DNA of 54,285 nucleotides. Source: Legionella adelaidensis. Its GTDB lineage: Bacteria; Pseudomonadota; Gammaproteobacteria; Legionellales; Legionellaceae. The position numbers and the translations under genes were made by a program. Positions 1 through 7,266 of this stretch are shown here, piece after piece. The notes under the pieces were generated by a model that saw only the letters and a program-made list of their open reading frames with translations, was not told the origin of the DNA and searched no databases. Position 1 is the stretch's first letter, and the number at the start of each line of letters is the position of its first letter. Location of the stretch: positions 1-54,285 of the forward strand of contig NZ_LR134427.1 in NCBI RefSeq assembly GCF_900637865.1. Direction: 5' to 3'.

Positions 1-21
1 AGTAAGATCCTCTAATGTTAG

Positions 22-53
22 ATTTTGGAGTTTCGTGGGGATATGTATATACT
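22..53 (+). promoter_or_regulatory. Putative promoter of the VOC gene
   Basis: A TTGGAG at 25-30 is followed 17 bases later by TATACT at 48-53, which fits a sigma-70 type -35/-10 pair. It lies 25 bases ahead of the VOC start codon. The block from 22 to 39 recurs with one mismatch at 13099-13116, upstream of another gene. This is a prediction from spacing and base match only. Confidence 0.4.
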
Positions 54-78
54 AAAAAAAATTTAAAGGGAGTTTTAC

Positions 79-456
79 ATGCCTAAACCTGGTGAATTTG
101 CTTGGAATCGTTTAATGGCTCGCGATATAAATGAAGCGAAAGCTTTTTATGGGAGTCTTTTTGGCTGGGAAACCATAGAAACTAATATTGAAGGCGAACC
201 ATTTTACATCTTTAAAAAGGAAAAAACTCTTATCGCAGGATTGAGGCGACTGAGCGACGTACCGGGAGCGACGATACCTCATTGGATGAGTTATATTACA
301 GTTAATGACATTCATGCCACTATCCAAAAGGCAGAACGCCTTGGAGCCAAGCTTACTACCAGAGTACTCACCATTAGTAATTTGGGGCGGGTCGCAGTTC
401 TTCTTGACCCAGGCGGCGCCTACATTGGTTTTTTCGAGCCAACTACACTTAAGTGA
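79..456 (+). CDS. VOC (glyoxalase/bleomycin-resistance fold) family protein
   Basis: This is a 125-residue single-domain protein of the vicinal oxygen chelate superfamily. The N-terminus (PGEFAWNRLMARDINEAKAFYGSLFGWE) is the typical first beta-alpha-beta unit. A second unit begins near residue 70 (ISYITVNDIHATIQKAERLGAK-like), and the protein ends in DPGGAYIGFFEP, as in the 'glyoxalase-like' subgroup. The start is supported by a strong ribosome site (AAAGGGAG, 65-72). It has no signal peptide and is probably cytosolic. Substrate and reaction cannot be read from the sequence; members include metal-dependent lyases, dioxygenases and binding proteins. It converges with the acyl-CoA operon, overlapping its last gene by 8 bases. 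Confidence 0.85.
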   Translation: MPKPGEFAWNRLMARDINEAKAFYGSLFGWETIETNIEGEPFYIFKKEKTLIAGLRRLSDVPGATIPHWMSYITVNDIHATIQKAERLGAKLTTRVLTISNLGRVAVLLDPGGAYIGFFEPTTLK

Positions 457-1498
457 GCAGTAGAGGCCTGTCCTTACAAGTAAAATAAGCCTCTACTTGG
501 TCGTTTGTAACCTCTGACAATGTTTGCGGGCTCCACTGCGGGTTTTTATCTTTATCAATTAAAAGTGCCCGCACCCCTTCATAGAAATCTGAGGCTGTCA
601 TAAAATGAGAAACCAAACAGTAATCCATTTTTACACATTCTCCCATTGATAAATGCTTTGCCTGTTTAATTTGTCGTAAGGTCACTTTTAAGCTTAACGG
701 GGCTTTTTGATTAAGAATGTCTTTGGTAGTTTGAAAAAAATTATGTTCATTCGCATCTAATTGGGCCAAAATTTCTTCCATGGTTGATTTATTAAAAATC
801 GAGGCTATTTTTGTGGCATCTTGTGGAACCTGCGAAGTAATGGAGAAGGCGAACCGTTTAATACACGCGTCTACCTCCTGTGCGGGATTTTGCGAAAGGT
901 CGGTATTAATAAGGGCTGCTAACAAGGTATTCATTTCATTAGCCGTTACAAGATATTTAACCAAGCCAACATGATAAGCTTCTTCAGCTTGCAAACGATG
1001 ACCTGTCAAGGCCAAATAGGTACCAAACTCATATGGGCAGCGCGAAAGTAAGTGACTTGCACCAATATCTGGAAAAAAACCAATCCCTGTTTCCGGCATC
1101 GCGAACAAAAAATTTTCACTGGCGACAGGGTGTGAGCCATGTAAAGATATACCCACTCCTCCGCCCATGGTAATTCCATTCATCAATGCAATATAAGGTT
1201 TTTTATATTGATTAATGTAGTGATTCAATCGGTATTCATGCAAAAAAAATTGCATTTGTTGTGGATCATTTGACTTACCGGCTTCATATAGCCAACGCAC
1301 ATCCCCCCCAGCGCAAAATGCCTTCCCTTCCTCGGCTTTAATAACAACCGCATGGATAGAGTTATCTTGTTCCCAAGCGCTGAGTTGCTCTTGTAATGCT
1401 AAAATCATAGGTAAGGTTAACGCATTAAGCGCCGTTGGGCGATTTAGCGTTATCAAACCAATATGTTTTTCCTGTGTGAATAAGATTGAATCATTCAT
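449..1498 (-). CDS. 3-hydroxyisobutyryl-CoA hydrolase (HIBCH type)
   Basis: A 349-residue member of the crotonase superfamily, of the length of HIBCH enzymes and about 90 residues longer than plain enoyl-CoA hydratases. Oxyanion-hole segments are visible as KAFCAGGDVRWL (near residue 60) and NGITMGGGVGIS (near 110). The MPETGIGFFPDIGAS segment carries the Glu and Asp that HIBCH enzymes use for thioester hydrolysis. In valine degradation it releases 3-hydroxyisobutyrate from its CoA ester. It is the last gene of a three-gene minus-strand operon, 3 bases after the hydratase. The ATG start at 1498 has a close match to family N-termini. An annotation as 'enoyl-CoA hydratase' is the likely confusion; length and the Glu/Asp pair favour the hydrolase. 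Confidence 0.87.
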   Translation of the reverse strand: MNDSILFTQEKHIGLITLNRPTALNALTLPMILALQEQLSAWEQDNSIHAVVIKAEEGKAFCAGGDVRWLYEAGKSNDPQQMQFFLHEYRLNHYINQYKKPYIALMNGITMGGGVGISLHGSHPVASENFLFAMPETGIGFFPDIGASHLLSRCPYEFGTYLALTGHRLQAEEAYHVGLVKYLVTANEMNTLLAALINTDLSQNPAQEVDACIKRFAFSITSQVPQDATKIASIFNKSTMEEILAQLDANEHNFFQTTKDILNQKAPLSLKVTLRQIKQAKHLSMGECVKMDYCLVSHFMTASDFYEGVRALLIDKDKNPQWSPQTLSEVTNDQVEAYFTCKDRPLLLT

Positions 1499-1501
1499 AC
1501 A

Positions 1502-2278
1502 CTATTTCCCTTTAAAAGTAGCCGCTCTTTTTTCTAAAAAAGCCTGCACTCCTTCAGCTTTATCTGCACTGGCACAAGTTTTGGCAAAATGAATGGCCTC
1601 CAAATGCAATGCTTCATTTAGAGCAAGATCATAACCGTGGTCAATCACTTCCATAACCCCGCGAACAGCCAAAGGAGCCATGCTTAATATTCCCTTTAAA
1701 AGTTTTTCTGCTTCATCTAGCAATTTATCTTCTTCAATCACATGAGTGACTAATCCCCACTGCAAAGCGGTCTGAGCATCAATAAAACGACCTGTTAAAC
1801 ATAAATCCAGTGCTCGGCCTTTTCCTACGAGACGTGCCAAACGTTGTGTGCCACCATACCCGGGTATCACTCCCAGTTTAACTTCCGGCTGGCCAAATTG
1901 GGCATTTTGAGAGGCAATACGTATGGTCGTAGCCATAGCGAGTTCACAACCCCCACCAAAGGCAAAACCATTAATAGCGGCAATCGAAGGCTTCCCCAGC
2001 GTTTCAAATTGACGAAAAACTTCTTGGCCAAAACTTGCAAATTGGTAACCACTTTCGGCATCGCATTCTGCCAAGCGATTAATGTCTGCACCCGCACAAA
2101 AAGCTTTGCCTTTTCCAGTAATCAGTAAAGCCTTAACGCTCTCTTTATCTTTTGCATAGCTCAACAATTCTCTTAAAGCTTGCAGAACCTCATTATTTAA
2201 GGCATTGAGCTTTTCCGGTCTATTTAAAGTAATCGTAAGAATTCCGCTATCATTTAATTGCTGTTCAATTACACTCAT
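1502..2278 (-). CDS. Enoyl-CoA hydratase (crotonase family)
   Basis: A 258-residue crotonase-fold protein of standard length. LNRPEKLNALNNE opens the fold, KAFCAGADINRL and NGFAFGGGCELAMA form the oxyanion hole, and QPEVKLGVIPGYGGTQRL carries the two acid/base region signatures of true hydratases. It would add water to methacrylyl-CoA or another short enoyl-CoA, between the acyl-CoA dehydrogenase upstream and the hydroxyisobutyryl-CoA hydrolase downstream. A good ribosome site (AAGGAG) precedes the ATG at 2278. The gap to the dehydrogenase is 10 bases, so the three are probably one transcript. Exact chain-length preference is inferred from context only. Confidence 0.9.
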   Translation of the reverse strand: MSVIEQQLNDSGILTITLNRPEKLNALNNEVLQALRELLSYAKDKESVKALLITGKGKAFCAGADINRLAECDAESGYQFASFGQEVFRQFETLGKPSIAAINGFAFGGGCELAMATTIRIASQNAQFGQPEVKLGVIPGYGGTQRLARLVGKGRALDLCLTGRFIDAQTALQWGLVTHVIEEDKLLDEAEKLLKGILSMAPLAVRGVMEVIDHGYDLALNEALHLEAIHFAKTCASADKAEGVQAFLEKRAATFKGK

Positions 2279-2288
2279 TACTTACTCC

Positions 2289-3446
2289 TTACTCAAGAAA
2301 ATATTTTTCGTCATCTAAAACGGATTTGGCTATTATTTCACGCATAATCTCATTCGTTCCTTCCAAAATCTGATGAACGCGTAAATCTCTGAAAATTCGC
2401 TCGATTTGATAGTCTCTAAGATAACCATATCCGCCATGTAGCTGCATCGCTTTATCACTAATAGCAAAGGCGAAGTCAGTAGCTAATTGTTTGGCCATAG
2501 CACAATACATCGGCGCTTTGGCATTATTGCGATCAAGGGAGTCGGCAGCGCGATACACCATCAATCGGGCCGCATCAAAGTTAGTTAACATGTCAGCAAA
2601 ATAAAAACGTAATCCCTGCATTTCCTTTAAAGCTTTTCCAAATTGTTTACGTTCATGCATATAAGATTGCGTGAGCCGAAGACAGGATAAAGCGCCGCCT
2701 AATGCACAGGCGGCTATACTAACCCGTCCTCCATTCAAGGCATTCAATGCAATTTTAAAACCCTGCCCCTCGTCTCCTACACGGTTCTTAACAGGCACAC
2801 GGCAATTTTCAAAATAAATCATTGCAGTAGGTTGATTTCGCCAGCCCATCTTTTTTTCTAATTTGCCAAAACTTAAACCTAAAGTATCTTTTTCTATTAA
2901 TAGAGAGGTAATGCCATGATGTTTTTCATTGCCAGTACGCACCATACATAAATAAACGTCACTAACGCCAGCGCCGGAAATAAAAGCTTTGGTACCATTT
3001 ACAAGGTAATAATCTCCTTCTCGTTTAGCAGTAGTTCGAAGCGATGCAGCATCCGATCCCGACTCAGGTTCGGTTAAACAATAACTGGCAAGCACATCCA
3101 TGCTCGTAAGCTTAGGCCCCCATACCCTCCTTAATTCGTCACTACCATAGCGGTCAATAAGAGAAACCACCATATTATGAATGGATAAATAAGCACTCGT
3201 GCTAACACAACCCGTAGCTAATTGTTCAAAGATAAGAGCAGAAGCAAGCCGCGGAAGACCAGCACCGCCAATATCCTCGTTGGCAACAATTCCTCCCATG
3301 CCTAATTGGGCAGCTTGCTTAAACACTTCAACTGGAAAATGATGATCTTCATCCCAACTATCTGCATAGGGTTGGATTTTGTCACGGGCAAAATCAGCCG
3401 CCATTTGGCGAAAAGCCCTATTTTCTTCACTCAGTTGAAAATCCAT
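2289..3446 (-). CDS. Acyl-CoA dehydrogenase, isobutyryl-CoA dehydrogenase type
   Basis: A 385-residue FAD-dependent acyl-CoA dehydrogenase of normal length. Visible signatures are CLTEPESGSDAASL (FAD/substrate site, near residue 130), the beta domain, and QLHGGYGYLRDYQIERIFRDLRVHQILEGTNEIMREII near the C-terminus. The last contains the EGTNE segment seen in isobutyryl/short-branched-chain members, where the catalytic Glu is in this region. It is the first gene of the operon, with a strong AAGGAG site before its ATG at 3446, and the gene order (dehydrogenase, hydratase, hydrolase) matches the middle steps of valine breakdown. Methylmalonate-semialdehyde dehydrogenase and 3-hydroxyisobutyrate dehydrogenase, often in the same cluster, are not here. 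Confidence 0.88.
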   Translation of the reverse strand: MDFQLSEENRAFRQMAADFARDKIQPYADSWDEDHHFPVEVFKQAAQLGMGGIVANEDIGGAGLPRLASALIFEQLATGCVSTSAYLSIHNMVVSLIDRYGSDELRRVWGPKLTSMDVLASYCLTEPESGSDAASLRTTAKREGDYYLVNGTKAFISGAGVSDVYLCMVRTGNEKHHGITSLLIEKDTLGLSFGKLEKKMGWRNQPTAMIYFENCRVPVKNRVGDEGQGFKIALNALNGGRVSIAACALGGALSCLRLTQSYMHERKQFGKALKEMQGLRFYFADMLTNFDAARLMVYRAADSLDRNNAKAPMYCAMAKQLATDFAFAISDKAMQLHGGYGYLRDYQIERIFRDLRVHQILEGTNEIMREIIAKSVLDDEKYFLE

Positions 3447-3552
3447 TCCTACTCCTTGTATTTCATTATTTAATGAGCTTTTGTATTATTCACCGGCATT
3501 ACTATTTATTTGCCAAATTTTAAAAATCTATAAAAATAATAAGAATAAATCT

Positions 3553-5340
3553 ATGGAAAGCCAAAAGCCAACGAATGCCCGTGAAATTTTAAAAAAATAT
3601 TATGGGTTTGATAGTTTCCGCTCTTCGCAAGAAGAAATTATCAATGATCTTACGGCAGGTAGTGATATTTTAGTATTGATGCCTACCGGTGGCGGCAAAT
3701 CACTATGCTATCAAATTCCTTCCTTGTTGCGAGAAGGCGTAGGCATTGTCGTTTCCCCATTAATTGCTTTGATGGAAGACCAGGTTAGTGCTTTAAAAAC
3801 ATTAGGTATTAAAGCCGCCTATTATAACTCTTCGCTTAATGCGTCAGAATCGAAAGAAGTATTATCAAATCTTCATAGGGGGGATTTAAATTTATTATAT
3901 GTTGCTCCTGAACGATTACTGAGTGAAAGTTTTCTTAGTCGTTTACAAGAGTGCCCTATTGCTTTATTTGCTATTGACGAAGCACACTGCATTTCGCAAT
4001 GGGGTCACGACTTTCGGCCAGAATATGCGGCATTAGGCGTTTTAAAAAAAAGGTTTCCCACTGTACCAATTATTGCTTTAACAGCTACAGCGGATAAACA
4101 GACGCAACAAGATATTGTTCAAAAGCTGCATTTCATCCCGAAACAATATATCGCTTCTTTTAATCGCCCCAATATTTACTATCAGGTCATCGCCAAAAAT
4201 AAACCGTTTCACCAACTGATTACTTTTTTAGAGAAAGAAAAGCAACAATCCGGGATTATATACTGCGGCACTCGTGCCACAGTCGAGCGCGTTACTGAAA
4301 AATTAATAGAATGTGGCCATAAAGCCAGAGCTTACCATGCGGGATTAATGCATAAAGAAAGAAAAGAGGTTCAACATTTATTTCGTTATGATCAAATTGA
4401 TATTGTGGTAGCGACTATTGCGTTTGGTATGGGTATTGATAAACCTAACGTTCGCTTTGTAATTCATGTTGATTTACCTAAAAATATTGAGAGTTATTAT
4501 CAGGAAACAGGAAGAGCGGGAAGAGACGGTATGCCCTCCAAAGCGCTTTTATTATATGAACCAGGCGATAGCGCAAGGATTAGGGTTTTTATTGAAGGAC
4601 TTTCCCAGGAAGAACAAAAAAAGATTGAGCATCATAAATTAAACCATATGCTAGCTTTCGCAGAAGCAAGTGCGTGCAGGCGGCAAGTATTATTACAGTA
4701 CTTCAATGAAACCTTCGCTAGTAAATGCAATTACTGTGATATCTGCGATAACCCACCCGAGATGACAGACGCTACCATTAATGCGCAAAAATTTTTATCT
4801 TGTGTTTATCGTTTGCGCCAAACATTTGGTTTGAACCACATTATTGATGTATTACGAGGTAGCGCCTCCGAGAAATTGCAAAAATTAGCTCACCACCAAC
4901 TATCTACTTTTGGCATAGGCAAAGATTACCCTACCACTTATTGGAAACATTTGGCTTGGCAATTAATACATCGTGAATATTGTTATCAAGATATCAATCA
5001 GTACCACGTGGTAAGGCTCACTTCTAAAGCTGTACCTTTATTACGCGGTGAAGAAAAAATTAATTTAGCTATATTTAAAGACAAAGATAAACAAACAGTT
5101 AAAAATAAAAAAGATTACAGTAAAGCTTCTCTTAATCCACTTTTTGAAAAGTTGCGCCTACTCCGACGGCAATTAGCTGAAGAAGAAGACAAACCTCCGT
5201 TCATGATTTTTAGTGATGCGACTTTGCATGACATGATTAAGGTGAATCCAAAGACTTTAGATGAGATGTTGGAAGTTTCAGGTGTAGGACAGCATAAATT
5301 AGAATTATACGGAGAAAGGTTTTTAGAGGCATTAATGTAG
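3553..5340 (+). CDS. recQ: ATP-dependent DNA helicase RecQ
   Basis: A 3'-5' superfamily 2 helicase acting in recombination and repair. I place the start at the ATG at 3553 (MESQKPTNAREIL); an upstream in-frame TTG at 3481 would add 24 unlikely residues. Counted from the ATG, the protein has 595 residues. Walker A is PTGGGKSLCYQIP, Walker B is the DEAH box followed by CISQWGHDFRPEY, and motif VI is QETGRAGRDG. The zinc-binding cysteines CRRQVLLQYFNE...CNYCDIC follow, then a winged helix, then a C-terminal HRDC domain with LEVSGVGQHKLELYGERFL. The stop codon TAG is the first part of an inserted palindromic repeat (see 5335-5368). The gene diverges from the acyl-CoA operon. Confidence 0.97.
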   Translation: MESQKPTNAREILKKYYGFDSFRSSQEEIINDLTAGSDILVLMPTGGGKSLCYQIPSLLREGVGIVVSPLIALMEDQVSALKTLGIKAAYYNSSLNASESKEVLSNLHRGDLNLLYVAPERLLSESFLSRLQECPIALFAIDEAHCISQWGHDFRPEYAALGVLKKRFPTVPIIALTATADKQTQQDIVQKLHFIPKQYIASFNRPNIYYQVIAKNKPFHQLITFLEKEKQQSGIIYCGTRATVERVTEKLIECGHKARAYHAGLMHKERKEVQHLFRYDQIDIVVATIAFGMGIDKPNVRFVIHVDLPKNIESYYQETGRAGRDGMPSKALLLYEPGDSARIRVFIEGLSQEEQKKIEHHKLNHMLAFAEASACRRQVLLQYFNETFASKCNYCDICDNPPEMTDATINAQKFLSCVYRLRQTFGLNHIIDVLRGSASEKLQKLAHHQLSTFGIGKDYPTTYWKHLAWQLIHREYCYQDINQYHVVRLTSKAVPLLRGEEKINLAIFKDKDKQTVKNKKDYSKASLNPLFEKLRLLRRQLAEEEDKPPFMIFSDATLHDMIKVNPKTLDEMLEVSGVGQHKLELYGERFLEALM

Positions 5341-5368
5341 GTTGGGCCGATAGGCCCAACAAATTTTT
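5335..5368 (+). terminator. Rho-independent terminator of recQ, a copy of repeat family R1
   Basis: GTTGGGCC and GGCCCAAC (5341-5360) form a perfect 8-bp stem with a GATA loop, followed by AAATTTTT. It begins directly after the recQ stop codon, which itself belongs to the conserved TGTAGGTTGG start of the repeat. Related copies lie at 17694-17761, 30609-30626 and 37511-37541. Confidence 0.85.
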
Positions 5369-5380
5369 CAACATCGACTT

Positions 5381-5410
5381 TTGTCATTCCCGCCTACGCC
5401 GGAATAACAA
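5381..5410. repeat. Palindromic repeat, family R2 (TGTCATTCCCGC type)
   Basis: TGTCATTCC and GGAATAACA flank CGCCTACGC, giving an imperfect hairpin. The same unit recurs at 37623-37649, 37685-37708 and 45821-45850. It lies between recQ and the dodecin gene. The following stretch GATTGAATAAAAAGTGACG (from 5443) also has a near copy after the 45821 unit (GGTTGAATAAAAGTGACG), so the repeated unit may be longer than the hairpin. Confidence 0.75.
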
Positions 5411-5480
5411 AAAAATAGCTACAATGAAATAAATAATATAGAGATTGAATAAAAAGTGACGGTCACACCACAGTTTATTC

Positions 5481-5687
5481 TTAATGCGTGTGGCACCCAA
5501 TCTTCAAATGTACCTGATAATATTTACTGCGGCTGCCATCAATAAACCCACGCGTTTCTAAAACTTCATACCAATCTAATTTTCCATGCGATTTGGCAGC
5601 TTGTGCTATTGCATTATTGATTGCGTCTTCTATATTACTTTGAGAGGTACCCACTAGTTCAATTACTTGATAAACCTTGTCCACCAT
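5481..5687 (-). CDS. Dodecin flavoprotein
   Basis: A 68-residue protein starting at the ATG at 5687 (MVDKVYQVIELVGTS), preceded by AGGGAGAAG. The sequence VYKVIELVGTS-like start, the long helix SNIEDAINNAIAQAAKS and the strand segment DWYEVLETRGFID are the dodecin signature. Dodecins form 12-subunit shells that store riboflavin, FMN or FAD, or CoA. Trp in LDWYEV is the residue that stacks on flavin in flavin-binding dodecins. An earlier in-frame start at 5726 would add 13 residues without homology. The start overlaps the end of ccmI by 29 bases, suggesting translational coupling to the ccm operon. Confidence 0.92.
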   Translation of the reverse strand: MVDKVYQVIELVGTSQSNIEDAINNAIAQAAKSHGKLDWYEVLETRGFIDGSRSKYYQVHLKIGCHTH

Positions 5688-6360
5688 GCTTCTTCTCCCT
5701 GTGTTTTTGTAGCTCTGCTCTTGCAATTGCTTTGCGAATCATTCGTGATTCTTCACTATTTTCCGGTGCCAACGTTAATAACTTTTGCCAATAATTGATG
5801 GCAATCTCATAATCATGGCTCATGAATGCATCCATGGCAAGCATTGCCAATGCATCAGGTTGATTTTTATCTATCTCTAAGATTTTTTTGAAGAGCTTTC
5901 TACTTGCTGGAGTAAACTCTTGATGATTTCTTTGCCAAATACTTTGCCCCAAATTTAAAATATATTTCACCTGATGGGGCTTTAATTGATAAGCAATTTT
6001 AAATGCCTTCTCTGCCTGCTCCCATTCCCCCTTGCTAGCATAGATTCTCCCTAATAGGTACCAACCTTTCGCACTATTGGGATTATCCTTCAATTTCTCT
6101 TGCAGTTTGGTGATTAATTCATCGGGATCTTTAATTTGTTTTAACAGTGCTTGAACTTGTGCTTTTTTAGTTAATTCCTTTTCGTAAAGTTGCCAAGACT
6201 TAAATCCGCCCCACTGCCAATATGCAGCAACAATTCCAGCTAAAAGAAAAATTGCAAGTATAGAAATGCTTTTCGTCTTTCGTAATGGATAAAAAGCCAA
6301 AACTAAAGCAATAGCAGACAAAAAAATAAAAATACCGATTAAAATTAATTCTTTACTCAT
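5659..6360 (-). CDS. ccmI: Cytochrome c maturation protein CcmI (TPR subunit)
   Basis: A 233-residue membrane protein of the haem-lyase complex. Two N-terminal transmembrane helices (about residues 4-22 and 32-49) are followed by a charged loop and a TPR domain containing PNSAKGWYLLGRIYASKGEWEQAEKAFKIAYQLKP and a second unit around EIDKNQPDALAMLAMDAFMSHDYEIAINYWQKLL. In this system CcmI or its fused equivalent holds apocytochrome c for haem attachment. The C-terminal large periplasmic domain of longer CcmI proteins is short here. ATG overlaps the ccmH stop as ATGA at 6357-6360. Confidence 0.88.
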   Translation of the reverse strand: MSKELILIGIFIFLSAIALVLAFYPLRKTKSISILAIFLLAGIVAAYWQWGGFKSWQLYEKELTKKAQVQALLKQIKDPDELITKLQEKLKDNPNSAKGWYLLGRIYASKGEWEQAEKAFKIAYQLKPHQVKYILNLGQSIWQRNHQEFTPASRKLFKKILEIDKNQPDALAMLAMDAFMSHDYEIAINYWQKLLTLAPENSEESRMIRKAIARAELQKHREKKHGGQGLSSN

Positions 6361-6737
6361 TTACGCCGCAAGCAAGTTCGCCAAAAAATAAAAATACCCA
6401 TTAAAAGAAATATAATAGGCCCAAACCACAATAAGTATGTTATTTCTTTGACCGGGGGTTTAAAAAGAATAAAATCTCCATAGCGAGTCGTTAAATAATT
6501 AGTTATTTCGCTATCACTTTTACCCTCTTTTACCATGGAATACACCTGATCACGCAGATCTTTCGCAAGGCCCGCATTGGAATCTGCTAAATCTTGATTT
6601 TGGCATACTAAACAGCGTAGCTCTTTTAATAAATGATGGAATTGCGCTTCTTGCTGAGGAGTTTCCAAAGGATAAAATGAATTGGCCCAACTTATATTGA
6701 AAAAAAGGAAGGTGAGAATAAATATTTTTCTACGCAT
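6357..6737 (-). CDS. ccmH: Cytochrome c maturation protein CcmH (thiol oxidoreductase)
   Basis: A 126-residue protein with an N-terminal signal/anchor (residues 3-19), the conserved LRCLVCQNQ motif (Cys42 and Cys45), and a single C-terminal transmembrane helix ending in a basic tail. It reduces the apocytochrome CXXCH thiols in the periplasm, working with CcmG. This is the short N-terminal form (CcmL type); the TPR part is the separate ccmI downstream. It overlaps ccmG by 8 bases and ccmI by 4, so translation is probably coupled. Confidence 0.95.
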   Translation of the reverse strand: MRRKIFILTFLFFNISWANSFYPLETPQQEAQFHHLLKELRCLVCQNQDLADSNAGLAKDLRDQVYSMVKEGKSDSEITNYLTTRYGDFILFKPPVKEITYLLWFGPIIFLLMGIFIFWRTCLRRK

Positions 6738-7266
6738 TAACCTTCTCCGCGTTCAAAATTCGTGGAAGGAATTCTTTTTGCCAAATTGCGCTATTTAAAA
6801 CACCCGCATGTCTATAAAGGATGATTCCTTTTTTATCAATTAAAAAGGTTTCTGGCGTACCGTATACACCTAATTCTATTGCTACTTTACCCTTTTCATC
6901 TGTAAACACTTGCTGATAAGGATTACCCCAATCTTGCAACCATTTTTTAGCATCAATCGGACTATCTTTATAATTTAAACCGAGGATAGGTACCCCTTGA
7001 TGAGCCAGGTCCACCAGAAAGTATTGCTCTTCACTACAAGAAGAACACCAACTTGCCCATACATTCAATATGTGTATCTTTCCCTTGAGCGAATCAATTG
7101 GTGCGTGATTATTCGGCTTGTCTAAAAGAGGAAGAGTAACCTTAGCCAAAGGTTTTCCTACCTGTACTGAAGGGATTAAATGAGGGTTGGTAAATAATCC
7201 GCGCCAAAAAAAAACGCCTAAAATGGCAAAGATTAATAAAGGAGTTAATTTCCATAATTTAGTCAT
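6730..7266 (-). CDS. ccmG: Thiol:disulfide interchange protein CcmG/DsbE
   Basis: A 178-residue thioredoxin-like protein anchored by one N-terminal transmembrane helix (about residues 8-25). The active site is WASWCSSCSEE (Cys74, Cys77); a cis-Pro segment YGTPETFLI follows, as in DsbE. It supplies reductant to CcmH and apocytochrome in the periplasm. The dipeptide between the cysteines is Ser-Ser, whereas Val-Pro, Pro-Thr or similar is commoner in CcmG. It overlaps ccmF by 8 bases and ccmH by 8 bases. Confidence 0.95.
   Translation of the reverse strand: MTKLWKLTPLLIFAILGVFFWRGLFTNPHLIPSVQVGKPLAKVTLPLLDKPNNHAPIDSLKGKIHILNVWASWCSSCSEEQYFLVDLAHQGVPILGLNYKDSPIDAKKWLQDWGNPYQQVFTDEKGKVAIELGVYGTPETFLIDKKGIILYRHAGVLNSAIWQKEFLPRILNAEKVNA

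Noticed and set aside
3481-3552. TTG start for recQ with 24 extra residues
   Set aside because: The extension has no RecQ homology, and the ATG at 3553 precedes the normal N-terminus.
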